In this document: one piece after another, positions 1 to 9,759 of the stretch
Position numbering within the stretch: position 1 is the stretch's first letter
Layout: the number at the start of each line of letters is the position of its first letter
Made by a program: the position numbers and the translations under genes
Notes under the pieces: model-generated
The model's database searches: none
What the model was told of the DNA's origin: nothing
Seen by the model: only the letters and a program-made list of their open reading frames with translations
Assembly: GCA_900893395.1 (NCBI GenBank)
Contig: CAAHFI011507787.1
Span: 1-21,105 of the forward strand
Source of the DNA: Euglena gracilis
Taxonomy: Eukaryota > Euglenozoa > Euglenophyceae > Euglenales > Euglenaceae
Direction: 5' to 3'
Length of the DNA: 21,105 nt

Positions 1-2520
1 CCAGTCGCGCCAAAATTGTTTCCAAGTGGTGGATATCCGTCCCATTGTGGTTTTACCTTGTTGGCAATAGTAATTATACTTTTGAAATCGCGTTGTGGCC
101 CGTGATTTCCATCATAATTCTTGGTGTAGGGTTGTTGTGGTGGCATGCGCGAATGCGCATCCAGGATGGTACTCACGGTACCGTAGGTACCATGGACGTG
201 TGGTACATTACTGTTGTGCGAATTTTGCAGATGTGTTTCGCGATGCCGTGATTTGGATTGTAAAGGGTCGTGATTCCGCGGTTCGGGGTGTGGTAACGTA
301 CCAGGGGGTAGGAATCCCGTTGTTCACCCACAAATCGGGGAACCGCGGTAAATTCCGCGTTTCGCATTCGCGATCCATGGCCAATACCCGGGGTAGGGGT
401 ATGGCTCATACCGCGAATCAGTCCCGATTCACAAATTTCTTGTTGTAAAGCCGGAGGATTCACGGTTTTTGTGCACAAAACGGCTCCTCATTCAACGATT
501 CACCCTTATAGAGGGGAATCTTAAGGTGTGGTATAAACGGGTGGTCGTAATCGCGATTGTAGGCATGTTCATGATCATGTGCATCCGTGGATGCTTGTTG
601 GGCACGTGCATACAAAGATGCATGTAGTGGTGCGCGTACTGCGCTTGTGGAAGGATTGGCATCCAACGAACCGCGATTTTGATGGACGAAGGCGCGAGTT
701 GGATGTCGGGCATCCGAAGATGCTTCGGTTGATGCGGGAATAACGTATTGTGAGCTGGAAGTTGCATTTTGACCACCGAAAACAGCGTTTTCATTGGCAA
801 AGTGCGGGGGGTTGCGGGATTTTGCATGAATCTCATCCAAACTCAATGCAAAATCTTGGATACTCTGTTCCAGTGAACCAACGACTTGTAAATGTCCGAA
901 ATTCGTTCAATATCACACTGCAAACGGTTAGTACGTTTGCGGTATGAGGGTAGCTCATCCAAAAGTGGTAATTTGTCAACAATGGAGTCAACATCCGCTG
1001 AATGCTTCGGAAAAGTGGTGTCAAGATTTGAAACCATTTATCCAAAGTTTCCATCACGGTTGTAATGGCGTTCATCCGATTCTCGGTTTGTGGGGTTATG
1101 GTACCCAACGTGGGTTGGGGTACCCCTACCGCATTTTCAGCCGTTTTGTCGTCCATCGTTGTAGGAAGTCGGTTCTCCAACACCGAAATTTGTGGTTTTA
1201 GTGTGAGAACTTGCTGGGGGACCGAAGGTTCGATCCTCATCAAGGTTTCACAAAATTCTTGTAAGGTTTCCTAATTTTCGCAAGCATTTGGTCATAAAGT
1301 GTGCGAAAATTAGGGTATGACCGTTTCTCGGTCCTGGACTTCCGCATTCGCTGTTTGTAAGCTAAGAATCAACGCATTGCGGGATTGGAGCTGCCGTAGC
1401 AGATTATAGTGCATTGGAAGCAGTTTCAAGTGTTTGTATGTCGTTTTGCCACTTTCCATGGAGTAAATCTTGCCGATGCCCGATTTCCGCAACTTGAGTT
1501 TGTAATGTGGTCAAATTGTGGGAAACTTCACGGCATTTGCGGGAAGTTTGTGCCAAACGAGCAATCCGCCCTTCCAGGGGTTGAGCAAAAGCTCTTCGTA
1601 CATAGTTTTCGCATATTTGTGCAAAGTGTTGATGAAAACTCGCGTTTTCACCACCCAAACACAAAATGTGTTTTGGGAGTGTTGTACAACATTGGGCATA
1701 GTTGAAAAGTGCTCATATGAGATATATGAGCCAAGTTCTGCACCCGTAGGCATTTTATCCCGTTGTTGTAACTGGGACTGCATTTATTGCATTGTATAAG
1801 AAAAAATTTCCAGTTGTGTGAACAGTTGTGGTAGATTTTGTTGTAAACGTAGAAATGTTGCGTTATTCCACGATTCCGCTGTGTGGAGGGTTTCTTGTAC
1901 CTATTGGAAGTTCTGTACCAAGGTGTCGCGCAAAAATGCGTCAAAAGCTTGGTGGAGTTTCTGAAGGTCCATTGCAGTGGAGTTGAAATTCTTTTGGTAA
2001 AATTGTCCAAATTCTTGGATATATTGCCAAAGGAAGTTCAGCTTGCCGAAAACGGCCTTGTGACTGTCTCCATCAAATAGTAAGACTTGGTTCAGTGTTT
2101 TCGCGCAATTTTGGACACATGCTTCGATGTGTCGAAGTTGCTGTTGTATGGGTTGTTCTCCGGTAAATTTGCGACTACGCGCTCAACGGTATTACTGGAG
2201 AACTCATCCCGATCTTCCTCGGGACCATTGTCCATGGGAAAAATGACACCGGCATTTCTGCGGAACACGGTAGAGCTGGGATTTCTCCCAATTGCGGAGG
2301 AGGGGGCAAGTCTCGAATGGGGCTTACCGGTGGTAGGGCCGGGGGGGGGGAAATAACAAGGTTTTTCCAACCCGTGCTCGTAAGGTGGGGGCTCTGTTGA
2401 CATTTGGGTGCCAAAAGGCACTAATTGCCAATCCCGTTCGGGCATTCTGCTCACTTGTGAGTCAGGCTGCGCAGAAGCGGAGGGGGTCCGTAGACCCATT
2501 GTAGGGTTATGTTGTACCAC
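1..2520 (-). pseudogene. Gag-like coding remnant of element A
   Basis: Read on the minus strand from about 2,520 to 1. The first part (about 2,100-2,450) holds the peptide EKPCYFPPP and an acidic stretch followed by VANLPENN. Both resemble the start of element C's gag (EKLCFFQPPPP and LGKLPADH). The middle (about 480-2,010) is rich in Gln, Asn, His and Thr with heptad-like leucines, as in C's coiled-coil part. The last part (173-478) contains RGMSHTPTPGIGHG, matching the Pro-rich linker of C. The capsid-like part would lie beyond the left edge. It is broken in many places and codes for nothing intact. The gag identification is by homology to C and B. Confidence 0.6.
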
Positions 2521-2550
2521 AAATGCGGACAAGAGCGCACCGTGGGGGGG

Positions 2551-2700
2551 TCCCAAGGTTTGAGGGGGCCCACAGCCCCCCCAAGGCTGGCCTCGCCCAC
2601 CACCCGCGGCCCGCATAGCGCCCCGAGGGGCAAGCGCCCCACGATACGAGGCGCCTCACGCGCCGCACGTGCACCACACCGCACGGTGCTGTTGTAAAGG
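2551..2700. repeat. GC-rich block of consecutive short inverted repeats
   Basis: Four small palindromes follow one another: GGGGGC/GCCCCC (2,564-2,580), GCCCC/GGGGC (2,620-2,631), GGCGC/GCGCC (2,650-2,664) and GCAC/GTGC (2,671-2,689). The block leads straight into the hairpin minisatellite and is far more GC-rich than the gag-like sequence on its left. It may be an older or differently derived part of the same repeat expansion. No function is claimed. Confidence 0.5.
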
Positions 2701-2752
2701 TGGGTCCGCGAATGCAGGTTGGGTCCGAAGACCCTTGGAAGGGGGGGGGGCA

Positions 2753-3204
2753 CCGCCGAAGCGGCTTGGGTCCGAAGGCCCTTGGAGGTGGAGGCACCGC
2801 CGAAGCGGCTTGGGTACGAAGACCCTTGGAGGGGGGGGGCACCACCGGAGCGGCTTGGGTCCGAAGCCCCTTGGAGGGGAGGGAGGGTCACCGCCGAAGC
2901 GGCTTGGGTCCGACGACCCTTAGAGGGGGAAGGGCACCGCCGATGCGGCTTGGGTCCGAAGACGCTTAGGGGGGAATGGCACCGCCGAAGCGTTTTGTTG
3001 TAGTTTGGGCCACCGCTAAAGCGGTTTGGGTTCGAAAACTCAGTTGTGGGGGGGGGGGGGTACCGCCAAAGCGGCTTGGGTGTCAAAATTTTCTACCGCA
3101 GAAGCGGCTTGGGCATCCGCACCTTGTGAATAAAAATTTTCTGTCGCTAAATCGACTTGGGCATTCGCCCCTTGTAAGGAAAATTTTTCTGTCGCTGTAG
3201 CGAC
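2753..3204. repeat. Hairpin minisatellite, 11 units of about 31-50 bp, in element A's leader
   Basis: Eleven degenerate units each carry a short inverted repeat with a four- to six-base loop. Most are CCGC-NNNN-GCGG (2,753, 2,797, 2,891, 2,937, 3,013, 3,063 and 3,096). Later units change to GTCG-N6-CGAC (3,143) and GTCGC-TGTA-GCGAC (3,191). The units at 2,842 and 2,982 have imperfect stems. Most hairpins are followed by CTTGGG or similar, and G-rich spacers (up to 13 G) separate several of them. The array lies between the primer-binding site and the gag-like region of element A, and I do not see it in the leader of element C. The long open frames across it on both strands are low-complexity and are not taken as genes. 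Confidence 0.8.
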
Positions 3205-3325
3205 TTCGTCCGCATTCTACAGTCCACGAAGCGAACCTACTAACAAAGCATACTTAATAGGTGTGTTTCCATTGTTCGCATTTTCGCTTTGCATTTTTGA
3301 TGAAAAGTTGCGGAAATTTTTGTGA

Positions 3326-3372
3326 AAACTGTAAAAATTGTAAAAATTGTAAAAATTTGTGTAAAAACACAC
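3326..3372. repeat. AT-rich short tandem repeat (TGTAAAAAT)
   Basis: TGTAAAAAT-type units repeat about four times in the leader of element A. Element C has a comparable AT-rich patch (TTTTTACTCAAAAAATAC, about 17,880) in its leader, so the patch may be an ancestral leader feature. Confidence 0.5.
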
Positions 3373-3505
3373 CACATGATAAGCAAAGGTGGGGGCTCAG
3401 AGGCTTTGTGATGCAGCCGTAGCCACTTGTGCCCCTGAGATTCCTCGCCTGTGCTTAGGCGCCTCTTTCTGGGTATTTTTTTGGTCGTTCCTCCGTTAAA
3501 CCTAT

Positions 3506-3515
3506 TCTGCTACCA
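3506..3515 (-). other. Primer-binding site of element A (initiator tRNA-Met type)
   Basis: The minus strand reads TGGTAGCAGA, the complement of the 3' end of an initiator tRNA-Met of the TCTGCTACCA type. It lies two bases inside the LTR end. Element C has the same decamer at the same spacing, and the TRIM at 10,945-11,732 has a nearly identical site. In the LTR family this is where tRNA-primed minus-strand DNA synthesis would start. Confidence 0.65.
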
Positions 3516-3517
3516 AT

Positions 3518-3899
3518 TGTACGTCCCACCCCGGGTTTTCTACTTCTGCTTTCCTCCCGAAAAGTCCGTGGGGGGAGTAACAATAAAATTTGGATCCCCT
3601 TTCCCCTTTGATTGCCAAGCACAAAGGCAAAGGGAACCGTTGGGACCGCAGTCCCTTATATGCAAGTGATATTTGCTCTTTCGAGCTTTTAAAATAAAGA
3701 AATAAAACTTCGATTTAAATGGGACTTCGCCCTCAGAATTTTAAAACAGAATTGCAAAGCACCAAACCCTGTAACCTTACTTTCGCTAAGCTTTCGCTAG
3801 CTCTGAGATTCTCTCTTTGTCTTATGGTTTAACCATGCCACTGTGTACAGCCCGGCCGTAGCCAGATTGTAGGCCGTAGCACATTCTATCTGGTACACA
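3518..3899 (-). repeat. Putative 5' LTR of element A
   Basis: The inner end is well supported. On the minus strand the sequence reads GGACGTACA, then two bases, then the primer-binding site, exactly as in element C. The outer end is set at TGTGTACCAG, a string also found at the matching place in C (17,194), giving 382 bp here and about 426 bp there. A TATA-like CATATAAG lies at about 3,655-3,661, some 140 bp before the LTR end, a sensible place for a U3 promoter. A near-duplicate of the outer end (GGTACACACAATGCC on the plus strand, about 3,913-3,927) makes the outer boundary uncertain by about 30 bp. The partner LTR is outside the window. Confidence 0.55.
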
Positions 3900-4905
3900 T
3901 TGCCATGGCAGAATGGCTGCCCGGTACACACAATGCCAACCACATCCTATGGCGTGGGCCGCTTTGAAACCATCTCAAGGACTCCGCGCCCTGTTGCCAA
4001 CAGCTGAACTTCGCTGCGCAATTCGTTGGTCCCTCAGAATGAGTCTCACACCAACGTAAGCCGATCTCAAAATGTTTTAGGCCATCAGATTTTCTCACAC
4101 ACCACCTCGATTGCTGCAAATCAGACTTCATTACCCGGCGGCACGGGGCTGTCCAAGGTTTTCTGGTCTGTCCAAGTTTTTCTTCCACAACACAGAAGGC
4201 ATGATTTACAGCCCGTAAAGAACAACGAACTGATGACCGTTCCCCGCATGGGGACATCTTCATTCCTCGCTTGAACAGTGATGGACCTGTTGCAATGGAC
4301 GTGACAATCTGCCACACCCTTGCGCAAAGTCATCCGGTGCGGAGTGCAAAGAGAATTTCACACTGGCAAACACCTCATGAGGCAGAAAAGCATGCCAAAT
4401 ATGACGCAACGCGCCAACGAATGGACTGGCGGTTGATGCCACTTTTCAGGGATTGCTACGGGGGCATGAGATAAGAAGCGCGCTGCTTGATTGCAACCCT
4501 CCTTAAGGTCCTTCTGGGGCAGCGGGAGGGGTGGCAACGGCGGGCCGCAGAAGCAGACATTTGGCAAGGCCTGTCCTTCACAATCAGAGGAATCAACAGA
4601 CAGATCGTTTGGAAGCTTTCCGCTCACTCACCGGATTCTGTCTGAAGGCCTTTGGGCACAAACTCTCTACCCAACAAGCTACCTTGAACTCTCACCTGCT
4701 ACGTTTGCAAAGAAAAGGTCAGATTACAAAATGAGCAAATAAGACACAATTCAGTAACCCCTAGTAACCCCTTGTTCAGAGCCATAGGCCGAGCCAAAGA
4801 CAATCAAAGGGTCACAAAGACGAGGAAAGAAGCACACAAAAGCCAAAAACCCGACGCAAACACGCCATCCCGTGGCACGAGAGTTACAAACGACCCGCTC
4901 ACCGC
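3900..4905. other. No recognisable gene
   Basis: Several overlapping frames of 60-143 codons exist on both strands, but none resembles a protein I know and none dominates. Short local repeats occur near the left end, such as GGCCGTAGC twice around 3,853-3,880 and GGTACACA twice around 3,892-3,920. The last 100 bases or so before 4,905 may be promoter-proximal to the ORF at 5,285. Confidence 0.4.
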
Positions 4906-4908
4906 CCA

Positions 4909-4917
4909 TTATATATT
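4909..4917 (+). promoter_or_regulatory. TATA-like box upstream of the membrane-protein ORF
   Basis: TTATATATT stands out in a GC-balanced stretch and is followed by a pyrimidine-rich run (CTCTTCTTCCTCC at about 4,932) where transcription could begin. The first ATG of the small membrane-protein ORF lies about 370 bases further on. That it drives this ORF is inference from position only. Confidence 0.3.
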
Positions 4918-5298
4918 GAAGGTGACTTTTGCTCTTCTTCCTCCAACCACTAACCTCTGCGCCCTGAACAGTTATCACTCTGCCTTCCTTTGTACATTAC
5001 ACCCACAGTATAAGCTACCCGCGACCTGTGGCGGCACAGGGAGTCACAAGGGAGTTCCTCTGGTGGCGAAGGCCAAAAGAGGCGTTTCCCTGGGCCTGGA
5101 GCACGGTTTGGGTGAAGCTGGGCTACCCACCGTGTGTTCAACGAGACAACAAAGGTGAACCTCGCTGTCTTCCGAAAAATCAGAAGTTGAGAAGTTATCG
5201 GAAAAAAGATTTTGTCTTGTCAACGACCCGCTGCCCGTGTCGGTATTTGGATCATTCCCATTTGTCTCAGTGATCCTGTGCAAAATGGGCTCTGGCTC

Positions 5299-5420
5299 CA
5301 AGCCTTCTGACATGAAAGTGCTGATTAAAGAACTAACTGAGTTCGAGAATAAAAGAGACCAAGCCTTCTGACATGACAGTGCTGATTGAAGAATTGACGG
5401 AGTTCGAGAAGAAGAGAAAC
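5299..5420 (+). repeat. 61-bp direct tandem duplication inside the small ORF
   Basis: Copy 1 (5,299-5,359) and copy 2 (5,360-5,420) both begin CAAGCCTTCTGACATGA and encode nearly the same peptide, MKVLIKELTEFENKRD and MTVLIEELTEFEKKRN. Differences between the copies are few and largely conservative at the protein level. Because 61 is not a multiple of three, the duplication shifts frame: the ORF from ATG 5,285 ends at 5,371, inside copy 2, while the longer ORF starts from the ATG in copy 2 at 5,373. Confidence 0.85.
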
Positions 5421-5765
5421 GAACAACTGATGGCGATCAAGGAAATGAGAAAGAAAGACATGAATGAATTAAAGGACAGGTTGGACAGGTTTTCTTGGAA
5501 GATTCAGAAACTTGTGACAATCGTTGGGGCTGTCGTTTTCCTGTTCACAGCAGGGTGGATGTATTACAAGTTCAAGCTCAATTGTTCAAGCTCACTTGTT
5601 CAATTCAATCAAAGACAAAGATTTCAAAGAAACCAAAGAAAACTGCCAAAGCAGAAAATACCTTCAAGGAGATCAAAGAAAGCCTCAAGGGATTGGCCTA
5701 ACAGGAGCGCCCCAAAGCGATTTCAAAGGTACTTGCCGTATGTTTGCTGGGATAAGTGGCTTTAA
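5373..5765 (+). CDS. Hypothetical small coiled-coil, single-pass membrane protein (130 aa), possibly decaying
   Basis: I do not recognise the family. Residues 1-45 are highly charged and predicted helical with heptad-like spacing (EELTEFEKK, IKEMRKKDMNELKDRL). Residues 47-66 form a clear hydrophobic segment (LVTIVGAVVFLFTAGWMYY). The tail is strongly basic and rich in Gln, Lys and Arg. This layout suits a small membrane-anchored protein with a cytoplasmic coiled coil. An upstream ATG at 5,285 opens a 28-residue peptide, MGSGSKPSD then one copy of the duplicated segment. A second small direct duplication (14 bp, 5,571-5,584 and 5,585-5,598) follows the membrane segment. After it the alternative frame ends in a Lys-rich tail (KKPKKTAKAENTFKEIKE, stop at about 5,701) that looks more protein-like than the annotated tail. 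It could be a broken host gene or part of an unknown mobile element. Confidence 0.4.
   Translation: MTVLIEELTEFEKKRNEQLMAIKEMRKKDMNELKDRLDRFSWKIQKLVTIVGAVVFLFTAGWMYYKFKLNCSSSLVQFNQRQRFQRNQRKLPKQKIPSRRSKKASRDWPNRSAPKRFQRYLPYVCWDKWL
5571..5598 (+). repeat. 14-bp direct tandem duplication
   Basis: TTCAAGCTCAATTG is followed directly by TTCAAGCTCACTTG, just after the membrane-segment codons of the small ORF. Like the 61-bp duplication upstream it is not a multiple of three, so it changes which frame encodes the basic tail. Confidence 0.75.
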
Positions 5766-5932
5766 TGGTGGGAAGCACCCCCTGAAAACCCCTGGTACCC
5801 AGGCTTTTCCGCCCCCCCCTCTTTTTCCCCTCAATTTCCTCCCTGCGAGGGCCCACCTAAGCGGCTCCGCAGACCCCCAGAGGTATCGCAGGACTCACCC
5901 CCCTCCACTCCGCTGCCGGGAATATTAAAAAA

Positions 5933-7840
5933 ATGGATCCCAACCCACTCCAAGCACGCACGGAACTTCCCAGGGCCTCCGTTGGGGCTGAGCCAACCCG
6001 GGCACCCCCCCCCCCACGAAGGATCCCTGACTCGCGCCCCACCCTGCCAGAACCACAGCGAGACCGGGACCCCCCCTGGGAAACTGGCGGGCTGAGCAGC
6101 CCAAGGAACGTGTGTCGCCTCCTCGGAGCGTCATGCGCGATCCAGCCGTCATAATGCCCGCCTCGCCCAGACGGCAACCGTCTGCTCTGACTCCATCTAC
6201 TGCTGATACCAGGAGTAAGCCGCAGGCGTTGCCGCCTGATAGCGGGAGTGCGAAGCCGATGGGTGGCAAACCGGGTGCTGCACCCTATAAGCCTCCTGCC
6301 AAGGACGGTAATAGGAAGCCACCACCGAAAGGTTGCGCTGGAGGCCAGACCGGCAGACAGCCGAAAGGCCCTGCAACAACGCATGACTATTCGGCCGTTG
6401 CAGCATCTGGCAACTGACCAGCGCAAACCGAAAGGTAAGGCTCGTGGTCGACGGGCCCATCCTTCCGCCGCAATAGCGAATGACGAGGAACAGGCCGAGC
6501 TGCTTCAACTTCAGTGACTGCGGATGCCCAGCTGTGGACTCAGGATATTCCTGATCAGCCTAGGCACTGTGAAAGAACGTACGAAGGAGCTGGATTCTAT
6601 TAGGCACCAGAAAGTGTCATTGAGTCGATGGATTCCACCCCTCTTCGTCAAAGGAGAGCCCTTCCACTATGTCCCGGAACATATCTGGACATTTTGGAAC
6701 AGGCGCTCACCCCGAGTACTGGCACAGTACTTCGGAAAGGACTGCGTGTTGGATTTCCAACACGCTACGTCCTTTTCCTGAACGTGCACAGTGTTGCAAC
6801 ATGTGCGTCAGCACAAACCGATTATGCATGTTTGCAAGCGGCAGGTGCAATCAGCGTCGTTCCGCCACACGGCATATATGCCGAACTGTGTGACGCTCGT
6901 ATGTGGCGAGTTCCTGAACGGCTGGAAGCACAGCTTGAGCTACTCCTACAATGAAAAGGCTCACGACAGGGATATACCTGCCATGTGCATTAACTGTATT
7001 GGTGGAAAGTTTGTGCCGACTGAAGATGGTGCAGTCACAACCATCGTCCTTCAGCTCTGGGAGACGTTGGAGAAGTGGTAGAAGGTACAAACAGGTGGAA
7101 CATCGCCTAAAGCACTCCGAGTTCAAGAAGGTAGAAAGCTAACGCCACACAGGAATGGCCCGTGTGTTCCAGAACCACGCTGGCGCAATGCGCCTCGCCG
7201 TCGACGAATACGCCAAGGTAAGGATGCCCTATCCTTGGTCCGATTGCGACTGGGAGACAACGGTTTACCCGTTATTCTCCACGCGCCAGCACGGCGATAC
7301 TCCTTGCCCTACTAGCCTCCTGAGGAACACGGTTTGGTGAACGGTATTACCGCAAGATCGTGGACAGCGAGGTGGACGTACGACGTCAACTTCAAGAAGT
7401 TCCAGGGGATGTCCCCGCAAGTGCCTACGCATCACCCCCGGTTGAATTTCGTCATCTACACGGTGATGCTTCCCAGAATCTTTTAGGAGCAGCTCCAACG
7501 GTATGCTTTGTATCACGCTAACGTGCAAGGGAGAAGCTACCGGACAGCTGCATCAAGTACTGCGATACCCAATCCTTTGATATTAAAGACCCGGATCAGA
7601 ACACTATACGGAATGAATCCACTCCGCAGCGTTCCCTACGCCAACTGGAGTTGGTTAAGGACCCATTAGGGAATCATCAACATACCTACCGGCGTGAGGT
7701 ACGCGACGCCCAGCCGATAGCAGCAGACGAGGTGTCTGGAAGTGACAATGAGGTGCCTTTGCGGACACGCGCATATGCTTGTTCCGGGTATTCACCCGAA
7801 AACCCTTCGAAGATCGTTTGCGGTATTTGCTGCAAGTAAG
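5933..7840 (+). pseudogene. Decayed coding block of unknown identity
   Basis: Plus-strand frames hold protein-like stretches that break off and resume in other frames. A Pro/Arg-rich start (ATG 5,933, then 6,112-6,417, with KPPAKDGNRKPPPKG) leads to a basic stretch PKGKARGRRAHP near 6,440. Next comes a mixed-composition region (6,628-6,954 and 6,791-7,081), then a polar region with YYRKIVDSEVDVRRQLQEVP near 7,350. It ends at GICCK near 7,839. The basic Pro-rich start is reminiscent of nucleic-acid-binding leaders, but I can match none of it to a named family. A mobile-element origin is plausible, given the neighbours, but not shown. Confidence 0.3.
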
Positions 7841-7889
7841 TCCCAACCGGGATGCTGCCATGTGCAGGATTCCGTGCGCACGCATGCAC

Positions 7890-8720
7890 ACCCTCTCCCC
7901 TATCCCCTCTAGCGAGCGTGTGACACGAAGCTCACAGGGACGAAGGTCAATTTCTTCGTTTCCTTTTCCTTTTCGGCCATTTCAGGCCATGAGGCAGCCA
8001 GATAGCACAACTTTTTGGCCTAAGCCAACCCCCCACTCCTGTCTACTTCCCCCCGGGCAAATGCTGTAGCCGGCAGTTTACTTTTTAGAGAAGGATTTTC
8101 CTTTTGCATGTTCAGAGGCCCCCTTCCTTCTACACCCTCCCCATGGGTCTCCCTGGAAAGCCCATGGACCCAACCCCAAGTGCCTTGGGCACACTCAAAC
8201 TGGGTGGACTGGTTTGCTTGTCAAGGAAACCTGCCAGCCCCATTTTCACCAGTGGACTATAATATACAATTCCCATAAGCCCGCAGCATAGGTGAAAACC
8301 ATTTTTGAGCGTTTTCGGCTTTTGGGTTCCCATCTTTCCACCCCCACCCCTATATGAGTGGACGCCTGTGCGACGGAAATGGGACCCTGAGAATGTGTCT
8401 TTTTTACCTGCCACAGACCAGACCTGTGTCCGGCATCCCTCTGGCAAGAACGTGCGTTCCAGAAGGAAAATCGGGTATAGCCCTGGGTGGGGAATGTGAG
8501 CCATGCGTATGCTCTATGCCCCTCCGATGAGGAAGTAGGCATGAGAGCAGATCCTGTTAATATAATCACAATCCCCTTCCTCTCCACAGGTGGTATTCTT
8601 CTGAATAATATTTATAAACCTTAAACTCTCCTTTCCTTTTCGGTCATTCCCTTTTTTTTTGCTTATTGCTATGTGCGGTAGTCTCAGAAGGGAGTTTTCT
8701 GTTATCTTGATTTTCACTTT
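7890..8720. other. No recognisable gene; A/T-rich patches and short inverted repeats
   Basis: Contains pyrimidine-rich stretches, CATGGG/CCCATG arms around 8,141-8,166, an AT-rich spot near 8,259 (CTATAATATACAA) and poly-T near 8,652. This is where the 3' end and 3' LTR of element B would be expected, but I find no sequence here matching B's proposed 5' LTR region. Confidence 0.35.
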
Positions 8721-9300
8721 CTAAGCAGGTGTGAAAAGGCGAAAGCGACTTCTTTTTGACATTCGGATTTGGGAATCAGACGTCCACTGACCTTCCTTGA
8801 GGGTTATTGAAGCATTGCCATATGGGCCTCTGACATCTGGGTCCTTGAGTGGTTCCTTGCCAACGACGACCCCGTCATCAACCCTCTGAACTTTTTCTCG
8901 CAGGTCAAGAATTCTGGGATCCACATTTTCCTCCTCACTTGTCACAACAATGTTGCGTATGGCCCTGGAATTGCTCAGGTGTTGCAACGCCTTGGCAATG
9001 CACCTCCTCACAGCACGAGTGTGACTTTCACCGTCACAATTGTGAGTTTCTGGTGGAGACTTGCAACGTCATTTTCCATAGGATTTTTTCAAACTCCGTG
9101 TCCAAATCCTGTGAAACGGGAGCCTTCGTTATGATTCTGGACCTTAGTGGTTCGCCCTCGCGGATCAACCTCACACGTCTCCTTGGCCCTTCCCCCACCG
9201 TTTCCTCGTTTACCTCCTCTTTCCTGTCCAACCGTACAGGAGAGCAAAATACATCCATCAATGGGGGCAAAAAGCCAATGTGATTTTGGGACATCCACGG
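8721..9300 (-). pseudogene. Tail of element B, unclassified coding remnant
   Basis: Two minus-strand open stretches (9,294-9,034 and 9,011-8,721) follow the protease. They are charged (LDTEFEKILWKM, NVDPRILDLREKVQRVDD, RGPYGNASITLKEGQW) and sit where a protease-RT linker would be expected. I see no reverse-transcriptase motif. It could be the linker, or sequence outside the element. Confidence 0.3.
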
Positions 9301-9349
9301 AAAAGAAAAATTTCATCCACCTCCATGGATGCTTCATAAAATTCCGTCT

Positions 9350-9630
9350 CACACGAGACCAGTTGAGGCAGAAATTCCTCGTTAAACTTCTGTTAAAAGG
9401 TCACCCCCGAAGTGACCTTCTTATTTCCCCCATCCATTACTTGATTGTTAGCTGTCACCAATCTGCTTTGCTGGTCAGCCTATTCCAAAAATCTGGATTC
9501 AAGCAGACCTGCCTGAATCATGTTCACTTGGGCCTCTGTATCGATGAGGGCATTCAAACCCACGCCTTCACCGTTTAGCAATTGTACAAACAGTCTCATG
9601 AGCAACTGTAAATCCTCGTCTGTTTGCACA
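9350..9630 (-). pseudogene. Retropepsin-like aspartic protease remnant of element B
   Basis: The minus strand encodes LNALID followed by AQVNMIQAGLL, the usual context of a retropepsin active site, and then VTANNQVMDGG, which resembles the flap region (TANG..l.GG) of Ty3-type proteases. It lies directly after the methyltransferase. In live relatives this enzyme cuts the gag-pol polyprotein. It is broken and should be read as a fossil. Confidence 0.6.
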
Positions 9631-9759
9631 ATTTTATTCAGCTTGAACTTCGACATCCGATTCAGGCACCGCTGTGAAATATAATCAGTGGGCAATTTCA
9701 TTGACGGTGAGGCCCTTTCACCCAGCGCCGAATGAATTTGTCCCCTGCATAATGGTGGT

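Larger units (their letters stand above)
1..3899 (-). mobile_element. Element A: broken LTR retroelement (5' part), same family as element C
   Basis: Seen: read on the minus strand, this has a putative 5' LTR, a TGGTAGCAGA primer-binding site, a long leader and a gag-like coding region that leaves the window at its left edge. The family link to element C (17,194-21,105) rests on three things: a shared GGACGTACA LTR end followed two bases later by the same primer site, a similar LTR body (shared blocks around CTTTGCCT, GTTACTCC and GACTTTTC), and matching gag-linker peptides (RGMSHTPTPGIGHG here, QGMSQHPTPGFGHV in C). No reverse transcriptase or integrase falls inside the window, so the Ty3-like assignment is inferred from element B's related gag. 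The copy is broken many times over and diverged from C, so it is old. Confidence 0.75.

Noticed and set aside
1222-1235. Box-B-like GGTTCGATCCT, suggesting a tRNA or SINE
   Set aside because: No anticodon arm or box A lies at the right distance, and the stretch falls within the gag-like coding remnant of element A.
2451-3086. A 211-codon minus-strand open frame and several plus-strand frames across the G-rich array
   Set aside because: They are low-complexity Pro/Gly/Arg translations of a minisatellite that is open in several frames on both strands at once, as expected from composition and periodicity.
3886-4317. A 143-codon minus-strand open frame
   Set aside because: It resembles no known protein, has no clear start context, and begins beside short repeats. 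Chance openness is likely.
8067-8081. A 15-base string (TAGCCGGCAGTTTAC) whose reverse complement occurs inside the TRIM at 11,347-11,361
   Set aside because: The match barely extends beyond 15 bases, and one chance match of this length in a 21-kb window compared with itself is not surprising.
9147-9578. A 143-codon plus-strand open frame
   Set aside because: It is antisense to the protease and tail remnants of element B and shows no domain.
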